DNA from: CAIWHR01 sp963846855
GTDB taxonomy: Bacteria; Pseudomonadota; Gammaproteobacteria; Burkholderiales; Casimicrobiaceae
NCBI GenBank assembly: GCA_963846855.1
Contig: CAWJXK010000004.1
Span: 434,001-498,000, forward strand
Reading direction: 5' to 3'
DNA: 64,000 nt
Shown: positions 48,833 to 57,668 of the stretch, one piece after another
Layout: the number at the start of each line of letters is the position of its first letter
Position numbering within the stretch: the first letter of the stretch is position 1
The notes under the pieces: generated by a model
What the model saw: only the letters and a program-made list of their open reading frames with translations
Told to the model about the DNA's origin: nothing
The model's database searches: none
Position numbers and translations under genes: made by a program

Positions 48833-50326
48833 ATGAACCGATTGCTCGCATCACTCTCTCTCGTCGGCACGCTCGCGCTCGCCGCCGCTTTCCCGGCGCA
48901 GGGCGGCGAATTCGCCGGCACCCTCGCGCCCGCCTTCTACGGGTCGGCGCCGATCGTGTTGGCACAGGCCGACACCAAGGCTCCCGAGGCCAAGCCCGCG
49001 GAGGCCAAGGCACCGGAAGCTGCTCCCGCTGCGGCCGCGCCCGCGGCCGAGGCCAAGCCCGCCGAGGCCGCGCCCCCCGCGCCCACGACGCCGCAGATCG
49101 TCGCGGCCGACAAGATCAGCAGCGGCGACACCGCGTGGATGCTGACCTCTACCGCGCTCGTGCTGATGATGACGATTCCCGGGCTCGCGCTCTTCTACGG
49201 CGGCATGGTGCGCAAGAAGAACGTGCTGGCGACGCTGATGCAGAGCTTCGCGATCACCTGCCTCGTCACGATCCTCTGGGTCGTCATCGGCTACAGCATC
49301 GCCTTCATGCCCGGCGGCCCGTTCATCGGCAGCCTCACCGACCGCTTCATGCTGAGCGGGATGGTGTTCATGAAGGAGGCTGGCAAACTGTCCGCGTCGC
49401 ACCTCGCCCTCTCGATTCCCGAGTCGGTGTACATGATGTTCCAGATGACGTTCGCGATCATCACGCCGGCGCTCATCTGCGGCGCGTTCGCCGACCGGAT
49501 GAAGTTCTCGGCGATGTTGTGGTTCATGGGCCTGTGGTCCGTCCTGATCTATGCGCCGATTGCGCACATGATGTGGGAGCCATCGGGGTACTGGGCCACC
49601 GCAGGCGTGCTCGACTTCGCGGGCGGCACGGTCGTGCACATCAACGCCGGCATCGCGGCGCTGGTCTGCGCGCTGGTCCTCGGCAAGCGCCTGGGCTACG
49701 GCAAGGAAGCAATGGCGCCGCACAACCTCTCGCTGACGGTGATCGGCGCGTCGCTGCTGTGGGTGGGCTGGTTCGGCTTCAACGCCGGCTCGGCGGTCGC
49801 CTCGGACGGCCGCGCCGGCATGGCGATGTTCGTGACCCAGTTCGCCACCGCCGCCGCTGCACTCGCGTGGATGTTCACCGAGTGGCTGACGAAGGGCAAG
49901 CCGTCGGTGCTGGGCATTGCGTCGGGCGCCGTCGCCGGCCTCGTGGCCATCACGCCGGCGTCGGGCTTCGTCGGCGCCTCCGGCTCGCTCATCATCGGCA
50001 TCGCCGCCGGCGTGATCTGCTTCTTCGCCGCGACGTCGGTGAAGAAGATGTTCGGCTACGACGATTCGCTCGATGCGTTCGGCGTGCACTGCATCGGCGG
50101 CATCGTCGGTGCGCTCCTGACCGGCTATCTCAACGTCAAGGAAATCAGCGGCGTCGACGGCAGCGTGATGACCCAGCTGGGCGCGGTCGCCACCACCCTC
50201 GTGGTGAGCGGCCTCGGAAGCTTGATCATCCTCAAGGTGATCGACTGGACGATCGGGCTGCGCGTCACGCAGGACGAAGAGCGCGAAGGGCTGGATCTGG
50301 CGCTGCACGGCGAGCGCATCGAGTGA
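48833..50326 (+). CDS. amtB: ammonium transporter
   Basis: A 497-residue protein. A signal peptide is followed by an unusual 45-residue Ala/Pro/Glu-rich linker (ADTKAPEAKPAEAKAPEAAP and more) before the 11-helix core. LTSTALVLMMTIPGLALFYG begins the channel. The twin histidines lie in GTVVHINAGIAALV and FGVHCIGGIVGALL. The C-terminus with GLDLALHGERIE is the GlnK docking region. The ATG at 48833 follows GGGGAACCGAC. It conducts ammonium into the cell under control of GlnK. The long periplasmic linker is characteristic of several betaproteobacterial AmtB proteins. Confidence 0.95.
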   Translation: MNRLLASLSLVGTLALAAAFPAQGGEFAGTLAPAFYGSAPIVLAQADTKAPEAKPAEAKAPEAAPAAAAPAAEAKPAEAAPPAPTTPQIVAADKISSGDTAWMLTSTALVLMMTIPGLALFYGGMVRKKNVLATLMQSFAITCLVTILWVVIGYSIAFMPGGPFIGSLTDRFMLSGMVFMKEAGKLSASHLALSIPESVYMMFQMTFAIITPALICGAFADRMKFSAMLWFMGLWSVLIYAPIAHMMWEPSGYWATAGVLDFAGGTVVHINAGIAALVCALVLGKRLGYGKEAMAPHNLSLTVIGASLLWVGWFGFNAGSAVASDGRAGMAMFVTQFATAAAALAWMFTEWLTKGKPSVLGIASGAVAGLVAITPASGFVGASGSLIIGIAAGVICFFAATSVKKMFGYDDSLDAFGVHCIGGIVGALLTGYLNVKEISGVDGSVMTQLGAVATTLVVSGLGSLIILKVIDWTIGLRVTQDEEREGLDLALHGERIE

Positions 50327-50459
50327 TCGAGGCGTTTCAAGCCGGCTTGGCGCTGGCGCAGGAATACGCGGCGGGTCGCAACGGATCGCGGCCCGCGACG
50401 TAGGGCGGGAATCCTCCTCTCCCGCCGGCAACAGGCAGTTCTCTCCTCAGTGGCTATTC

Positions 50460-50489
50460 GGGGCGCCCCAATCGGCGCCCCGCTTTTTT
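50460..50489 (+). terminator. rho-independent terminator after amtB
   Basis: GGGGCGCC at 50460-50467 pairs with GGCGCCCC at 50474-50481 across a 6-nt loop, followed by GC and six T residues at 50484-50489. It lies 133 nt past the amtB stop and 31 nt before gshA, and probably ends the glnK-amtB transcript. Confidence 0.85.
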
Positions 50490-50520
50490 GCCTGAGCGCG
50501 GCGTCCGCTACAATCCGCGG

Positions 50521-51813
50521 ATGGTCCCCCATCTGACGACGGCGCTCACCGGCCCGCTGCAGACGCTCGAGGCGCGCTTCCTCGACCGGATGCCCGACAT
50601 CGAGCGCTGGCTCCGCACGCAATGGCAGGAACACGCGGTACCGTTCTACGCATCGGTCGACCTGCGCAATGCGGGCTTCAAGCTCGCCCCGGTCGACACG
50701 AATCTATTCCCCGGCGGATTCAACAATCTCAACCCCGCGTTCCTCCCGCTCTGCGTGCAGGCGATCCAGGCCGCGGTCGAGCGAATCTGCCCCGACGCCC
50801 GTGGCGTGCTGCTCGTGCCGGAAAACCACACCCGCAACACGTTCTATCTGCAGAACGTCTCGACGCTCGCGCGCATCCTCGCGCAGGCCGGCATGCGCGT
50901 GCGCATCGGCTCGCTGATCCCCGGCCTCACCGAGCCGTTGTCGCTCGACCTCCCGGGAGAGGATCCGCTGCTGTTCGAGCCGCTGCTGCGCAACGGACGG
51001 CGCGTCGCGCTCGCCGATTTCGACCCGTGCATGGTGCTGCTCAACAACGATCTTTCCGCGGGCCCGCCGGCGGTGCTGCAGGAGATCGACCAGCCGATCG
51101 CGCCGCCGCTCGAGGCCGGCTGGTATCACCGCAAGAAGTCGCATCACTTCGGCGTCTTCCACCGCGTCGCCGCCGATTTCGCGGCGCTGCTCGACATCGA
51201 TCCGTGGCTGATCGAGCCCTATTTCAGTGTGTGCGGGATGATCGACTTCCAGGAGCGCTCCGGCGAGGAGTGCCTCGCGTCGAACGTCGACACGCTGCTC
51301 CAGCGCATCAAGGTCAAGTACGCGGAGTACGGGATCACCGAGCCGCCTTTCGTGATCGTGAAGGCCGACGCCGGCACGTACGGCATGGGGATCATGACCG
51401 TCCGCGACCCGGCCGAGATCACGGCGCTCAACCGCAAGCAGCGCAACAAGATGGCCGTGGTCAAGGAAGGCCTTGCCGTCAGCTCGGTGATCATCCAGGA
51501 AGGCGTCCCGACGTTCGAGTCGATCAACGAGGCCATCGCGGAACCCGTCGTGTACATGATCGACCGCTTCGTCGTCGGCGGGTTCTACCGCGTCCACACG
51601 GAGCGCGGCAAGGACGAGAACCTGAACGCGCCGGGCGCGAAATTCGTCCCACTCGCGTTCGAGTCACCGTGCATCCCCGACCTGTCGGGACCGGCGGGGT
51701 GCCCGCCCAATCGCTTCTACGCCTACGGCGTCGTCGCACGCCTCGCGCAGCTCGCCGCGGCGATCGAGGTCGCGGAGCTGACCGAGCGCGCGGAAGCGCT
51801 CGCCGTGGCCTGA
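50521..51813 (+). CDS. gshA: glutamate-cysteine ligase, T. ferrooxidans type
   Basis: A 430-residue ATP-dependent ligase that makes gamma-glutamylcysteine, the first step of glutathione synthesis. The pattern is the distinct GshA family of acidithiobacilli and many betaproteobacteria: ASVDLRNAGFKLAPVDTNLF, GGFNNLNPAFLPLCVQAIQA, VPENHTRNTFYLQNVSTLAR, KADAGTYGMGIMTVRDPAEI and VIIQEGVPTFESINEAIAEP. It is not of the E. coli type. The second enzyme, gshB, is not in this window. It begins 31 nt after a terminator, so it has its own promoter. The start MVPHLTTALTG at 50521 fits the family. Confidence 0.92.
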   Translation: MVPHLTTALTGPLQTLEARFLDRMPDIERWLRTQWQEHAVPFYASVDLRNAGFKLAPVDTNLFPGGFNNLNPAFLPLCVQAIQAAVERICPDARGVLLVPENHTRNTFYLQNVSTLARILAQAGMRVRIGSLIPGLTEPLSLDLPGEDPLLFEPLLRNGRRVALADFDPCMVLLNNDLSAGPPAVLQEIDQPIAPPLEAGWYHRKKSHHFGVFHRVAADFAALLDIDPWLIEPYFSVCGMIDFQERSGEECLASNVDTLLQRIKVKYAEYGITEPPFVIVKADAGTYGMGIMTVRDPAEITALNRKQRNKMAVVKEGLAVSSVIIQEGVPTFESINEAIAEPVVYMIDRFVVGGFYRVHTERGKDENLNAPGAKFVPLAFESPCIPDLSGPAGCPPNRFYAYGVVARLAQLAAAIEVAELTERAEALAVA

Positions 51814-51833
51814 ACGCGCACGCCGGCGTCGCG

Positions 51834-52346
51834 ATGGTCGATCCGGATTATTGCCGGCTGATGGCGCGCTACAACCGCTGGATGAACGAGCGGCTTTACG
51901 CGCTCCTGGCCGGGCTCGACGACGCGCAGCGCAAGCAGGACCGTGGCGCGTTCTTCGGCTCGATGCACGGCACGCTCAATCACATCCTGTGGGGCGATCG
52001 CATGTGGCTCGGGCGCTTCACCGGCGCCCCGTGCGAGGTCCCGGCCTTCGGCGCCGCCATGTTCGCCGATTTCATCGAGCTCGCGCGCGAGCGCGAGGCG
52101 ACCGACCGCGACATGCTCGAGTGGGCCGGCCAGGTGTCGCCGGAATGGCTCGTCGGCGCGCTGGTCTACACGAGCAAGGTCGACGGCAGGACCCGCGAGC
52201 TGCCGCGCTCGGTGGCCGTCGTGCACCTTTTCAATCACGGCACGCATCATCGCGGCCAGCTCACGACACTGATCCGTCAGGCCGGATGCGATCCGGGCAT
52301 CACCGACCTTCCCTGGCTGCCCGGCGTCGTCCGGGAGATCAGCTAG
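51834..52346 (+). CDS. DinB-family (putative metal-dependent hydrolase) protein
   Basis: A 170-residue four-helix DinB/YfiT-like protein. It has the start YCRLMARYNRWMNERLYALL and the metal-binding His triad H50 (FGSMHGTLNHILWGDRMWLG), H135 and H139 (HLFNHGTHHRGQLTTLIRQA). Members include thiol-dependent enzymes that may use bacillithiol, mycothiol or glutathione. Being next to gshA makes a glutathione link an attractive but unproven guess. The ATG at 51834 lies 20 nt past the gshA stop, so the two are probably co-transcribed. Confidence 0.88.
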   Translation: MVDPDYCRLMARYNRWMNERLYALLAGLDDAQRKQDRGAFFGSMHGTLNHILWGDRMWLGRFTGAPCEVPAFGAAMFADFIELAREREATDRDMLEWAGQVSPEWLVGALVYTSKVDGRTRELPRSVAVVHLFNHGTHHRGQLTTLIRQAGCDPGITDLPWLPGVVREIS

Positions 52347-52390
52347 GCATTCTTCGCGGCGCGGCCGCGCCGTTGCGATCCCGATGCCCG

Positions 52391-52426
52391 AAAAAAAACC
52401 CCCGGGGAGGAGAGTCCCGGGGGTTT
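52391..52426 (-). terminator. strong hairpin terminator between DinB and DUF1501 genes
   Basis: AACCCCCGGG (52397-52406) pairs with CCCGGGGGTT (52416-52425) across a nine-base loop. On the minus strand eight U residues follow (A-run at 52391-52398), so it ends the DUF1800-DUF1501 transcript. It may also stop plus-strand reading from DinB, where a short T-run is present. Confidence 0.85.
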
Positions 52427-52489
52427 CCGCGTTGCGTTGTGTTACGCGGAGGGGATTCGGACAACGAATGAAGTGCTACGCGGAGCGGA

Positions 52490-53893
52490 TCAGACAACGA
52501 ATGCGAGGTCCTTCACGGTGAAGTTCGCGAGGTTGGGGAAGATCGTCGCGACGTCGACGGCGCTCGCGCCGAACCACTTGGCGAGCGTCGCGCCCACCTG
52601 GTCGGTCGAGGTCGTCGGAATCCAGCGCCCCTGGCTGCCCGAGTCGTCCGGGCCGGCCACCGTCACGTTCGGATAGGTGCCGTAGAACTTGTTGCCAAGC
52701 ACGCCGCCACCGACGACGAAGTGATGGCTGCCCCAGCCGTGATCGGTGCCGGCGCTGTTCGGCTTCATCGTCCGGCCGAAGTCCGACAGCGTAAACGTCG
52801 TCACGTTGCTGGCAACGCCGAGGCCGACGGTCGCCTGGTAGAACGCGTTGATCGCCTTCGACACCTGCGGGAAGAGGCTGTTGTGGCCCGCGACCTGACC
52901 CGTATGCGTGTCGAACCCGCCGATCGAGACGAAGAAGATCTCGCGCTGGTGGCCGATCGCCGCGTGCTGCTCGATAATCTTCGCGACCGCCTTCAGCTGA
53001 TTGGACAGCCCGGTGTTGAGGCCCGTGAACGCCGTCGTGATCGCGGAGCCGCCGGTGCCCTGCAGGATGGGCGACAGCACGGTCGCAGCGTTGAACGCGA
53101 ATCCGATCGAGCCCTGCGCCGCGGTGACGATCTCATTGGCATCGGGCAGAGTCATGATGGCCGAGCGCGCGTTCATGCGCGCCGCCACTTGGGCGCTCGG
53201 CGTGCCCGTCAGCACGTCGCCGGTGAAGCCGAAGGCGCCGCCAGTCGGCAGGGAGATCGACTTCACGGTGACGCCGTTGCCGAAGACCTGCGCGCCCGAG
53301 AACGACATCGACATCGGCGGCGCTCCCGCGGTGTTCATGCTCGCGACGACGTCGCCCAGACGCCCGGCCCACCCGGTCGGCGCCGTGAGCGTCACCCCGT
53401 TGATCGTCGTCATGTTCTCGCGCTGCTGGTCGCTATGCGAGAAGAGCTGGGACGGGACCGCAATGCCGGCGTGCTTGGACGCGAGGTATTGCGTCCGCGT
53501 GATCGGTGCGGTCAGCGCACCGCTGTTCGCGACGATCGCGCACTTGCCCTGGTTGAACAGCGCCTGCAGCTCCGGCATCGTCGGATGCAGGCCGTAGGTC
53601 GCGCCCCCGGTGTTGGTCGGGCTGATCGTCAGCAGCGACGCCTGCGGAATGTTGATCCCGGTCGGTATGTCGCGCGACGCGAGGTACTGCGCGTAATTGC
53701 TGTTCGGCATCACCATGTTGCTGGCATCGTTGCCCCCGAACAGGAACACGCACACCAGCGCCTTGTAGCCCGGCGCCTGCGCCGCGGCGCTGGCGAGCCC
53801 GAGCTTGTCCATGCTGGCCGCAAGCGACAGCGCGGAGAACCCGCCGGCAGTTTGCAGGAACCGGCGACGCGAAAACACGAATGGTCCGCTCAT
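52490..53893 (-). CDS. DUF1501 secreted protein (Tat signal)
   Basis: A 467-residue exported protein. Residues 8-16 (SRRRFLQTA) are a twin-arginine signal followed by a hydrophobic stretch and AAAQA. The mature domain has the DUF1501 features FLFGGNDASNMVMPNSN, IGGFDTHTGQVAGHNSLFPQ, TLSDFGRTMKPNSAGTDHGW and HHFVVGGGVLGNKFYGTYP, resembling an alkaline-phosphatase-superfamily fold. Exact activity is unknown. It begins 1 nt after the DUF1800 stop, so the two are coupled. A pair of exported proteins working together on the cell surface or in the periplasm is likely. Confidence 0.9.
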   Translation of the reverse strand: MSGPFVFSRRRFLQTAGGFSALSLAASMDKLGLASAAAQAPGYKALVCVFLFGGNDASNMVMPNSNYAQYLASRDIPTGINIPQASLLTISPTNTGGATYGLHPTMPELQALFNQGKCAIVANSGALTAPITRTQYLASKHAGIAVPSQLFSHSDQQRENMTTINGVTLTAPTGWAGRLGDVVASMNTAGAPPMSMSFSGAQVFGNGVTVKSISLPTGGAFGFTGDVLTGTPSAQVAARMNARSAIMTLPDANEIVTAAQGSIGFAFNAATVLSPILQGTGGSAITTAFTGLNTGLSNQLKAVAKIIEQHAAIGHQREIFFVSIGGFDTHTGQVAGHNSLFPQVSKAINAFYQATVGLGVASNVTTFTLSDFGRTMKPNSAGTDHGWGSHHFVVGGGVLGNKFYGTYPNVTVAGPDDSGSQGRWIPTTSTDQVGATLAKWFGASAVDVATIFPNLANFTVKDLAFVV

Positions 53894-53894
53894 G

Positions 53895-56354
53895 TCAGAA
53901 CTCCACCTGGAAGCGGGGCGAGGTGACGGTGAGATAGACCGCCGTCCGTGCCCGATCGAGAAGTTGTTGCGCCGTGATCGGCGTGGCTGTCGGAATGGCG
54001 TTGACGGCGTTCACGATCTGCGCACTCATCGCCGGGGGCATCGTTCCGAACATCAGCATGTTGTCCACCTGCTGCACCAGCGTCGCCACGTTGTTCGCCG
54101 CGGCGGCGAGGGCGTTGTAGTCGAGGTGCGTGCCGACCGCGCCGGCGACGGACGCGTCCGCGGCGCCGCCCGTCCCGTTCGGGTTGCAGATGTTGGGCGT
54201 CGCCGCCGGGCAGGTCGCGCCCAGCGTCAGGTTCCACAGCGTGTTCCCTCGGGCGAAGACCTTCGGCGCGTCGTAGATTCCGAATTGCGGGCCATCGAGC
54301 GATGTCCCCGGGATCTGGAAATCGGCCGGATAGTAATTGAACACCGTGTCCGACCGGTAGATCGACTGGCCCATGTTCGGCGTCTGCAGCAGCACGTACT
54401 CGCCGTCGCTCTGCGCGTTCATCGCCCGCAGGAAGCTCGTCAGCATCAGCACCGGCTCCTTAAGCTTGCCGGCCTTCGAGTCGACCGGATCCGGCGCGGC
54501 CAGCGCTTCGGCGTCGAGCAGCACCGCCTTGACCACCGCAGCCATGTTGCCGCGCGTTCCGGTGCCGTCGTCGTTGAAGATGTTCGCGACGCGGTTCACG
54601 TACTGCGGCGACGGATTGCTCATCACGAGGTGCTGGATCAGCTGCTTGCCGATGAACGGCCCGACGTTGGGATGCAGGAACAGGTAGTCGAGCACCGCAT
54701 TCAGGTCCTGATCCGCGGTCTGCCCGGCCGGGAAAGTCGGGGCCTGGTCCATCCCGGCCGCCAATTTCGCCGTCTGGTCGTGGAAGTTCGTGGTGCCGCA
54801 GTTGGGCGCCCCTTCGCACGGCATCATTGCGCTCGCGTAGTTGATCGTCGCGCCGAACTTCAGCACCGCGGGCGCGATCGGCGCATACGTCCAGCCGGTG
54901 AACAGGCCCGACAACACGGTGATGTCCGTCTGCGTGTAGGTCGGAATCGTCTGCCCGGTGGCGTCGAGCAGTGGCGTGCCGTTGTTGTTGAGCTCGACCA
55001 GCCCGATCGAGAACAGCTGCATGATTTCACGCGCATAGTTCTCGTTGGGCGACGTTCCCGCGGCCGGGTTGGCCTTCGCGTTGTTGACCATGTCCAGGTA
55101 GTTGCCCATGAACGGGTCGACGGTCAAGTTGCGCATCAGGGTGCGGAAGTTGCCAAACGCGCCGTTCAGCAGGATCTGCTGGTAATTGCGCATCGGATAC
55201 GCGATGCCATCCTGCGTCGCCGACGTCACCCAGATCTGCGACAGCGCCCAGGCCACGCGCTGGCGCAGCTGGTCCGGCGCCGTCAGCGCGTTGGCGGCGA
55301 AGGCGCGCTGCACCGCGAACGTCGAGTAGAGATCGCGCGGGCAGTTGGTGCCGAACGGATCGGCCGGGCCGCCCGCCGTCAGCGGGCTCGTGCAGTTCGC
55401 CGGCTGATTCTCCGGAACGACCGCGAACACCGGCAGCGGCGTCGCAGGCATCAGCAGTTGCGCGTCGACGTAGGCCGGCATTCCCATCGCGGTCACTTTC
55501 GCGATCTCGGCGGCCGTTGCGCCGAACGACGCGTGCGCGAGGAAGCGCGCGGCATCGTTGGAAGGCGGCGGCGACGTGCCGCCACCCTGGCCAGGTCCGG
55601 CGCCCATCGGCACGTCGCCGGCGGCGCCGAACGTGAAGCTCGCCTCGGACTTGTCGTCGTGCGCGGTCGACACCGACCAGTTGCCGGCGTTGAAGATCGC
55701 CGGGTCGGCTCTGCCGTCACCGTCGAAGTCGAAGGCCACCGGGAGGTCGCCCGGGTTGCCGCCGAGCAGCATCACGACATCGGCGATGCCGTCGCGCTTG
55801 GTCGACACGAGCCACATCCCGGCCCGGTAGATGATGAGGTCGGCCTTGCCATCGCCGTCGATGTCCGCCAGCAGCGGAATGTCGCCGGGCAGGCCGCCGA
55901 AGCTGTAGATGGCGGTCGCCTTACCGTCGACGTTGCCGCTCACGAACCATGTGCCGGCGCGATAGGCGATGATCGAATCACGGCCCGCGCCGGTTGGATC
56001 GCCGATGAGAGGGATGTCGCCCGCGAGGCCCCACGTGACCGGGGCCGCGGGGCCGGTCATGAATTTCCAGGTGCCGGCGTTGAACGTCGCCGGCGACTTG
56101 GTGCCGGCTCCGGTGACGTCGGCGAGCAGGCCGGTGTCCCCGGCCGCGCCGAACACGACCGTCGTGTCGGCGGTGCCGTCGCGGTTGCTGTCGACGTAGA
56201 ACGTGAACGTGGCGGGATCGAAATAGCCGACCGCCGCTGGATTGACGGCGGCCGCAGCGTTCGGCACGAGGGCGGCGAGCGCCAGCGTCCCGGCGGCGAT
56301 CCTCAGGCCCTGCAACATACGGCGGTGCTGCGCGCTTTTCATGTCTGATGTCAT
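53895..56354 (-). CDS. DUF1800 exported protein with N-terminal FG-GAP-like repeats
   Basis: An 819-residue protein. A signal peptide (about 1-36) is followed by at least four copies of a roughly 35-50-residue repeat with a GLPGDIPLLADIDGDGKADL pattern, ending in YRAG-W or FNAG-W and VS. These resemble FG-GAP/VCBS beta-propeller or Ca-binding repeats. A Gly/Pro linker then leads to the DUF1800 domain from about residue 265 (NDAARFLAHASFGATAAEI, RQRVAWALSQIWVTS, NYAREIMQLFSIGL, DVTVLSGLFTGW-like stretch, FHPNVGPFIGKQLIQHLV-like stretch). Function unknown. It is coupled to DUF1501, which is typical. The repeats suggest contact with a surface or polymer. Confidence 0.87.
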   Translation of the reverse strand: MTSDMKSAQHRRMLQGLRIAAGTLALAALVPNAAAAVNPAAVGYFDPATFTFYVDSNRDGTADTTVVFGAAGDTGLLADVTGAGTKSPATFNAGTWKFMTGPAAPVTWGLAGDIPLIGDPTGAGRDSIIAYRAGTWFVSGNVDGKATAIYSFGGLPGDIPLLADIDGDGKADLIIYRAGMWLVSTKRDGIADVVMLLGGNPGDLPVAFDFDGDGRADPAIFNAGNWSVSTAHDDKSEASFTFGAAGDVPMGAGPGQGGGTSPPPSNDAARFLAHASFGATAAEIAKVTAMGMPAYVDAQLLMPATPLPVFAVVPENQPANCTSPLTAGGPADPFGTNCPRDLYSTFAVQRAFAANALTAPDQLRQRVAWALSQIWVTSATQDGIAYPMRNYQQILLNGAFGNFRTLMRNLTVDPFMGNYLDMVNNAKANPAAGTSPNENYAREIMQLFSIGLVELNNNGTPLLDATGQTIPTYTQTDITVLSGLFTGWTYAPIAPAVLKFGATINYASAMMPCEGAPNCGTTNFHDQTAKLAAGMDQAPTFPAGQTADQDLNAVLDYLFLHPNVGPFIGKQLIQHLVMSNPSPQYVNRVANIFNDDGTGTRGNMAAVVKAVLLDAEALAAPDPVDSKAGKLKEPVLMLTSFLRAMNAQSDGEYVLLQTPNMGQSIYRSDTVFNYYPADFQIPGTSLDGPQFGIYDAPKVFARGNTLWNLTLGATCPAATPNICNPNGTGGAADASVAGAVGTHLDYNALAAAANNVATLVQQVDNMLMFGTMPPAMSAQIVNAVNAIPTATPITAQQLLDRARTAVYLTVTSPRFQVEF

Positions 56355-56711
56355 GGACGACCTCGTCCTCGTTGAGCTTGTGCCGCGCCTTGCCCGGCGA
56401 TCGACTGCCCCGGCCTTCTCTCGATTGCGTATCGGGTGCTCGCGGGCCGGTGAAACGGACCCCGGCCACTCGGCGCGCCCTTACCCCCTACTCGAGCGAT
56501 GCCACGGCAATATGACAAATGCATAGATAGGTTGCATGACGTTTGCATAAAATGCAACCCCCCTGCCAGACCGGCAGCCGCTGTCCGACAAGCGGTCATC
56601 CCCGCGCAGGCACGCTCCGCACGGAGTCCGACCTCGGCCACCGTCAGCTTGTCAACCGCTTGAAGTAAAACGTGTTTTCAGAGCGCGGGGAGCGCCCTTT
56701 CGCGACGCGCG
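56355..56711. other. 357-bp intergenic region with TTGCAT/ATGCAA palindromes
   Basis: This lies between the DUF1800 gene start and the xerC stop, both on the minus strand. It contains an AT-rich island at about 56505-56560. TTGCAT (56543-56548) and ATGCAA (56552-56557) form an inverted repeat with a 3-nt centre, and GTTGCAT (56531-56537) with ATGCAAC (56552-56558) forms another. This is a plausible operator and promoter zone for the DUF1800-DUF1501 pair. I could not fix a -35/-10 pair with confidence. Confidence 0.45.
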
Positions 56712-57629
56712 TCAGGACCGGCGCCGCTTCGCCCGGGGATGCGCCTGGTCGTACGCCTTGGCGAGGTACTGAAAATCGAGGTGCGTGTAGACCTGGGTGC
56801 TGGCAATGCTGGCGTGGCCGAGGAGCTCCTGGACCGCGCGCAGGTCACCGGACGACTGCAACAGATGCGAGGCGAACGAATGCCGCAGCATGTGCGGGTG
56901 AACGTGTCGCGACAGCCCTTGGAGCCTTGCCCACGACGCGAGGCGCCGCTCGATCGTGCGCACGCCCATGCGCGCGCCGGACTTCCCGATGAACAGCGCA
57001 TCGCGATCGGCGCCGGGAATCGTTGCGCGGAGCGCAAGCCACGCGCGAATCGCGGCCTGCGCGGGCGCGCCGACCGGCACGATGCGCTCCTTCTGCCCCT
57101 TGCCCCAGACCCGGATCTCGCCGCGCTCGAGATCGATCCGGTCGATATCGGCGCCGGCGAGCTCGGACAGGCGCAGTCCCGCCGAGTAGAGGAGCTCCAG
57201 CAGCGCACGATCACGCAGCAGGAAAGGGTCTTCGCCGGTGATTTCGACGAGGCGCACGGCCTCGTCGGGAGACAGCGCGTCGGGAAGGCGGCGCGCGGCC
57301 TTGGGCGCCTTCAGGCCGGCGCACGGATTCTCGCGCATCGCCGCGTCGCGCTCCAGCAGGAAACGATAGAGAGAGCGCCACGACGACAGCACGCGGGCGA
57401 GGCTGCGGCCGGACAGCCCGCGGCCGTGCAGCGTCGCGAGCATGCGTCGCAGGTCGCGCGGAGCGAGCGCGGCGAGCGCCGTGTCACCCGCGAGTGCCGC
57501 GAGCAGCGTCGCGTCGCGCACATAGGCGACGCGAGTGAGGGCGGGACGCGCGGCGAGGCTTTTCGCGAAGGCGCCGATCACTTCCGCGTTGACGGGACCG
57601 GGTACCGGCGCGGCACGCTGTTGCCGCAT
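56712..57629 (-). CDS. xerC: tyrosine recombinase XerC
   Basis: A 305-residue site-specific recombinase that, with XerD, resolves chromosome dimers at dif. The N-terminal SAM-like core-binding domain is residues 10-100. The catalytic residues are R153 (SAGLRLSELAG), K177 (VWGKGQKERIVP), H246 and R249 (HPHMLRHSFASHLL), H272 (LLGHASIASTQ) and nucleophile Y281 (VYTHLDFQYL). The xerC-DUF484-dapF order is conserved in proteobacteria, which favours a housekeeping XerC over a phage integrase. The DUF484 gene lies 39 nt upstream. Confidence 0.94.
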   Translation of the reverse strand: MRQQRAAPVPGPVNAEVIGAFAKSLAARPALTRVAYVRDATLLAALAGDTALAALAPRDLRRMLATLHGRGLSGRSLARVLSSWRSLYRFLLERDAAMRENPCAGLKAPKAARRLPDALSPDEAVRLVEITGEDPFLLRDRALLELLYSAGLRLSELAGADIDRIDLERGEIRVWGKGQKERIVPVGAPAQAAIRAWLALRATIPGADRDALFIGKSGARMGVRTIERRLASWARLQGLSRHVHPHMLRHSFASHLLQSSGDLRAVQELLGHASIASTQVYTHLDFQYLAKAYDQAHPRAKRRRS

Positions 57630-57668
57630 CAGGATCGGGACGCTCGCCGCGACGCGCCCTGCACGGCG

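Noticed and set aside
50323..50403. 26-codon frame overlapping the amtB stop
   Set aside because: Too short, with no ribosome site or recognisable product. The following terminator belongs to amtB.
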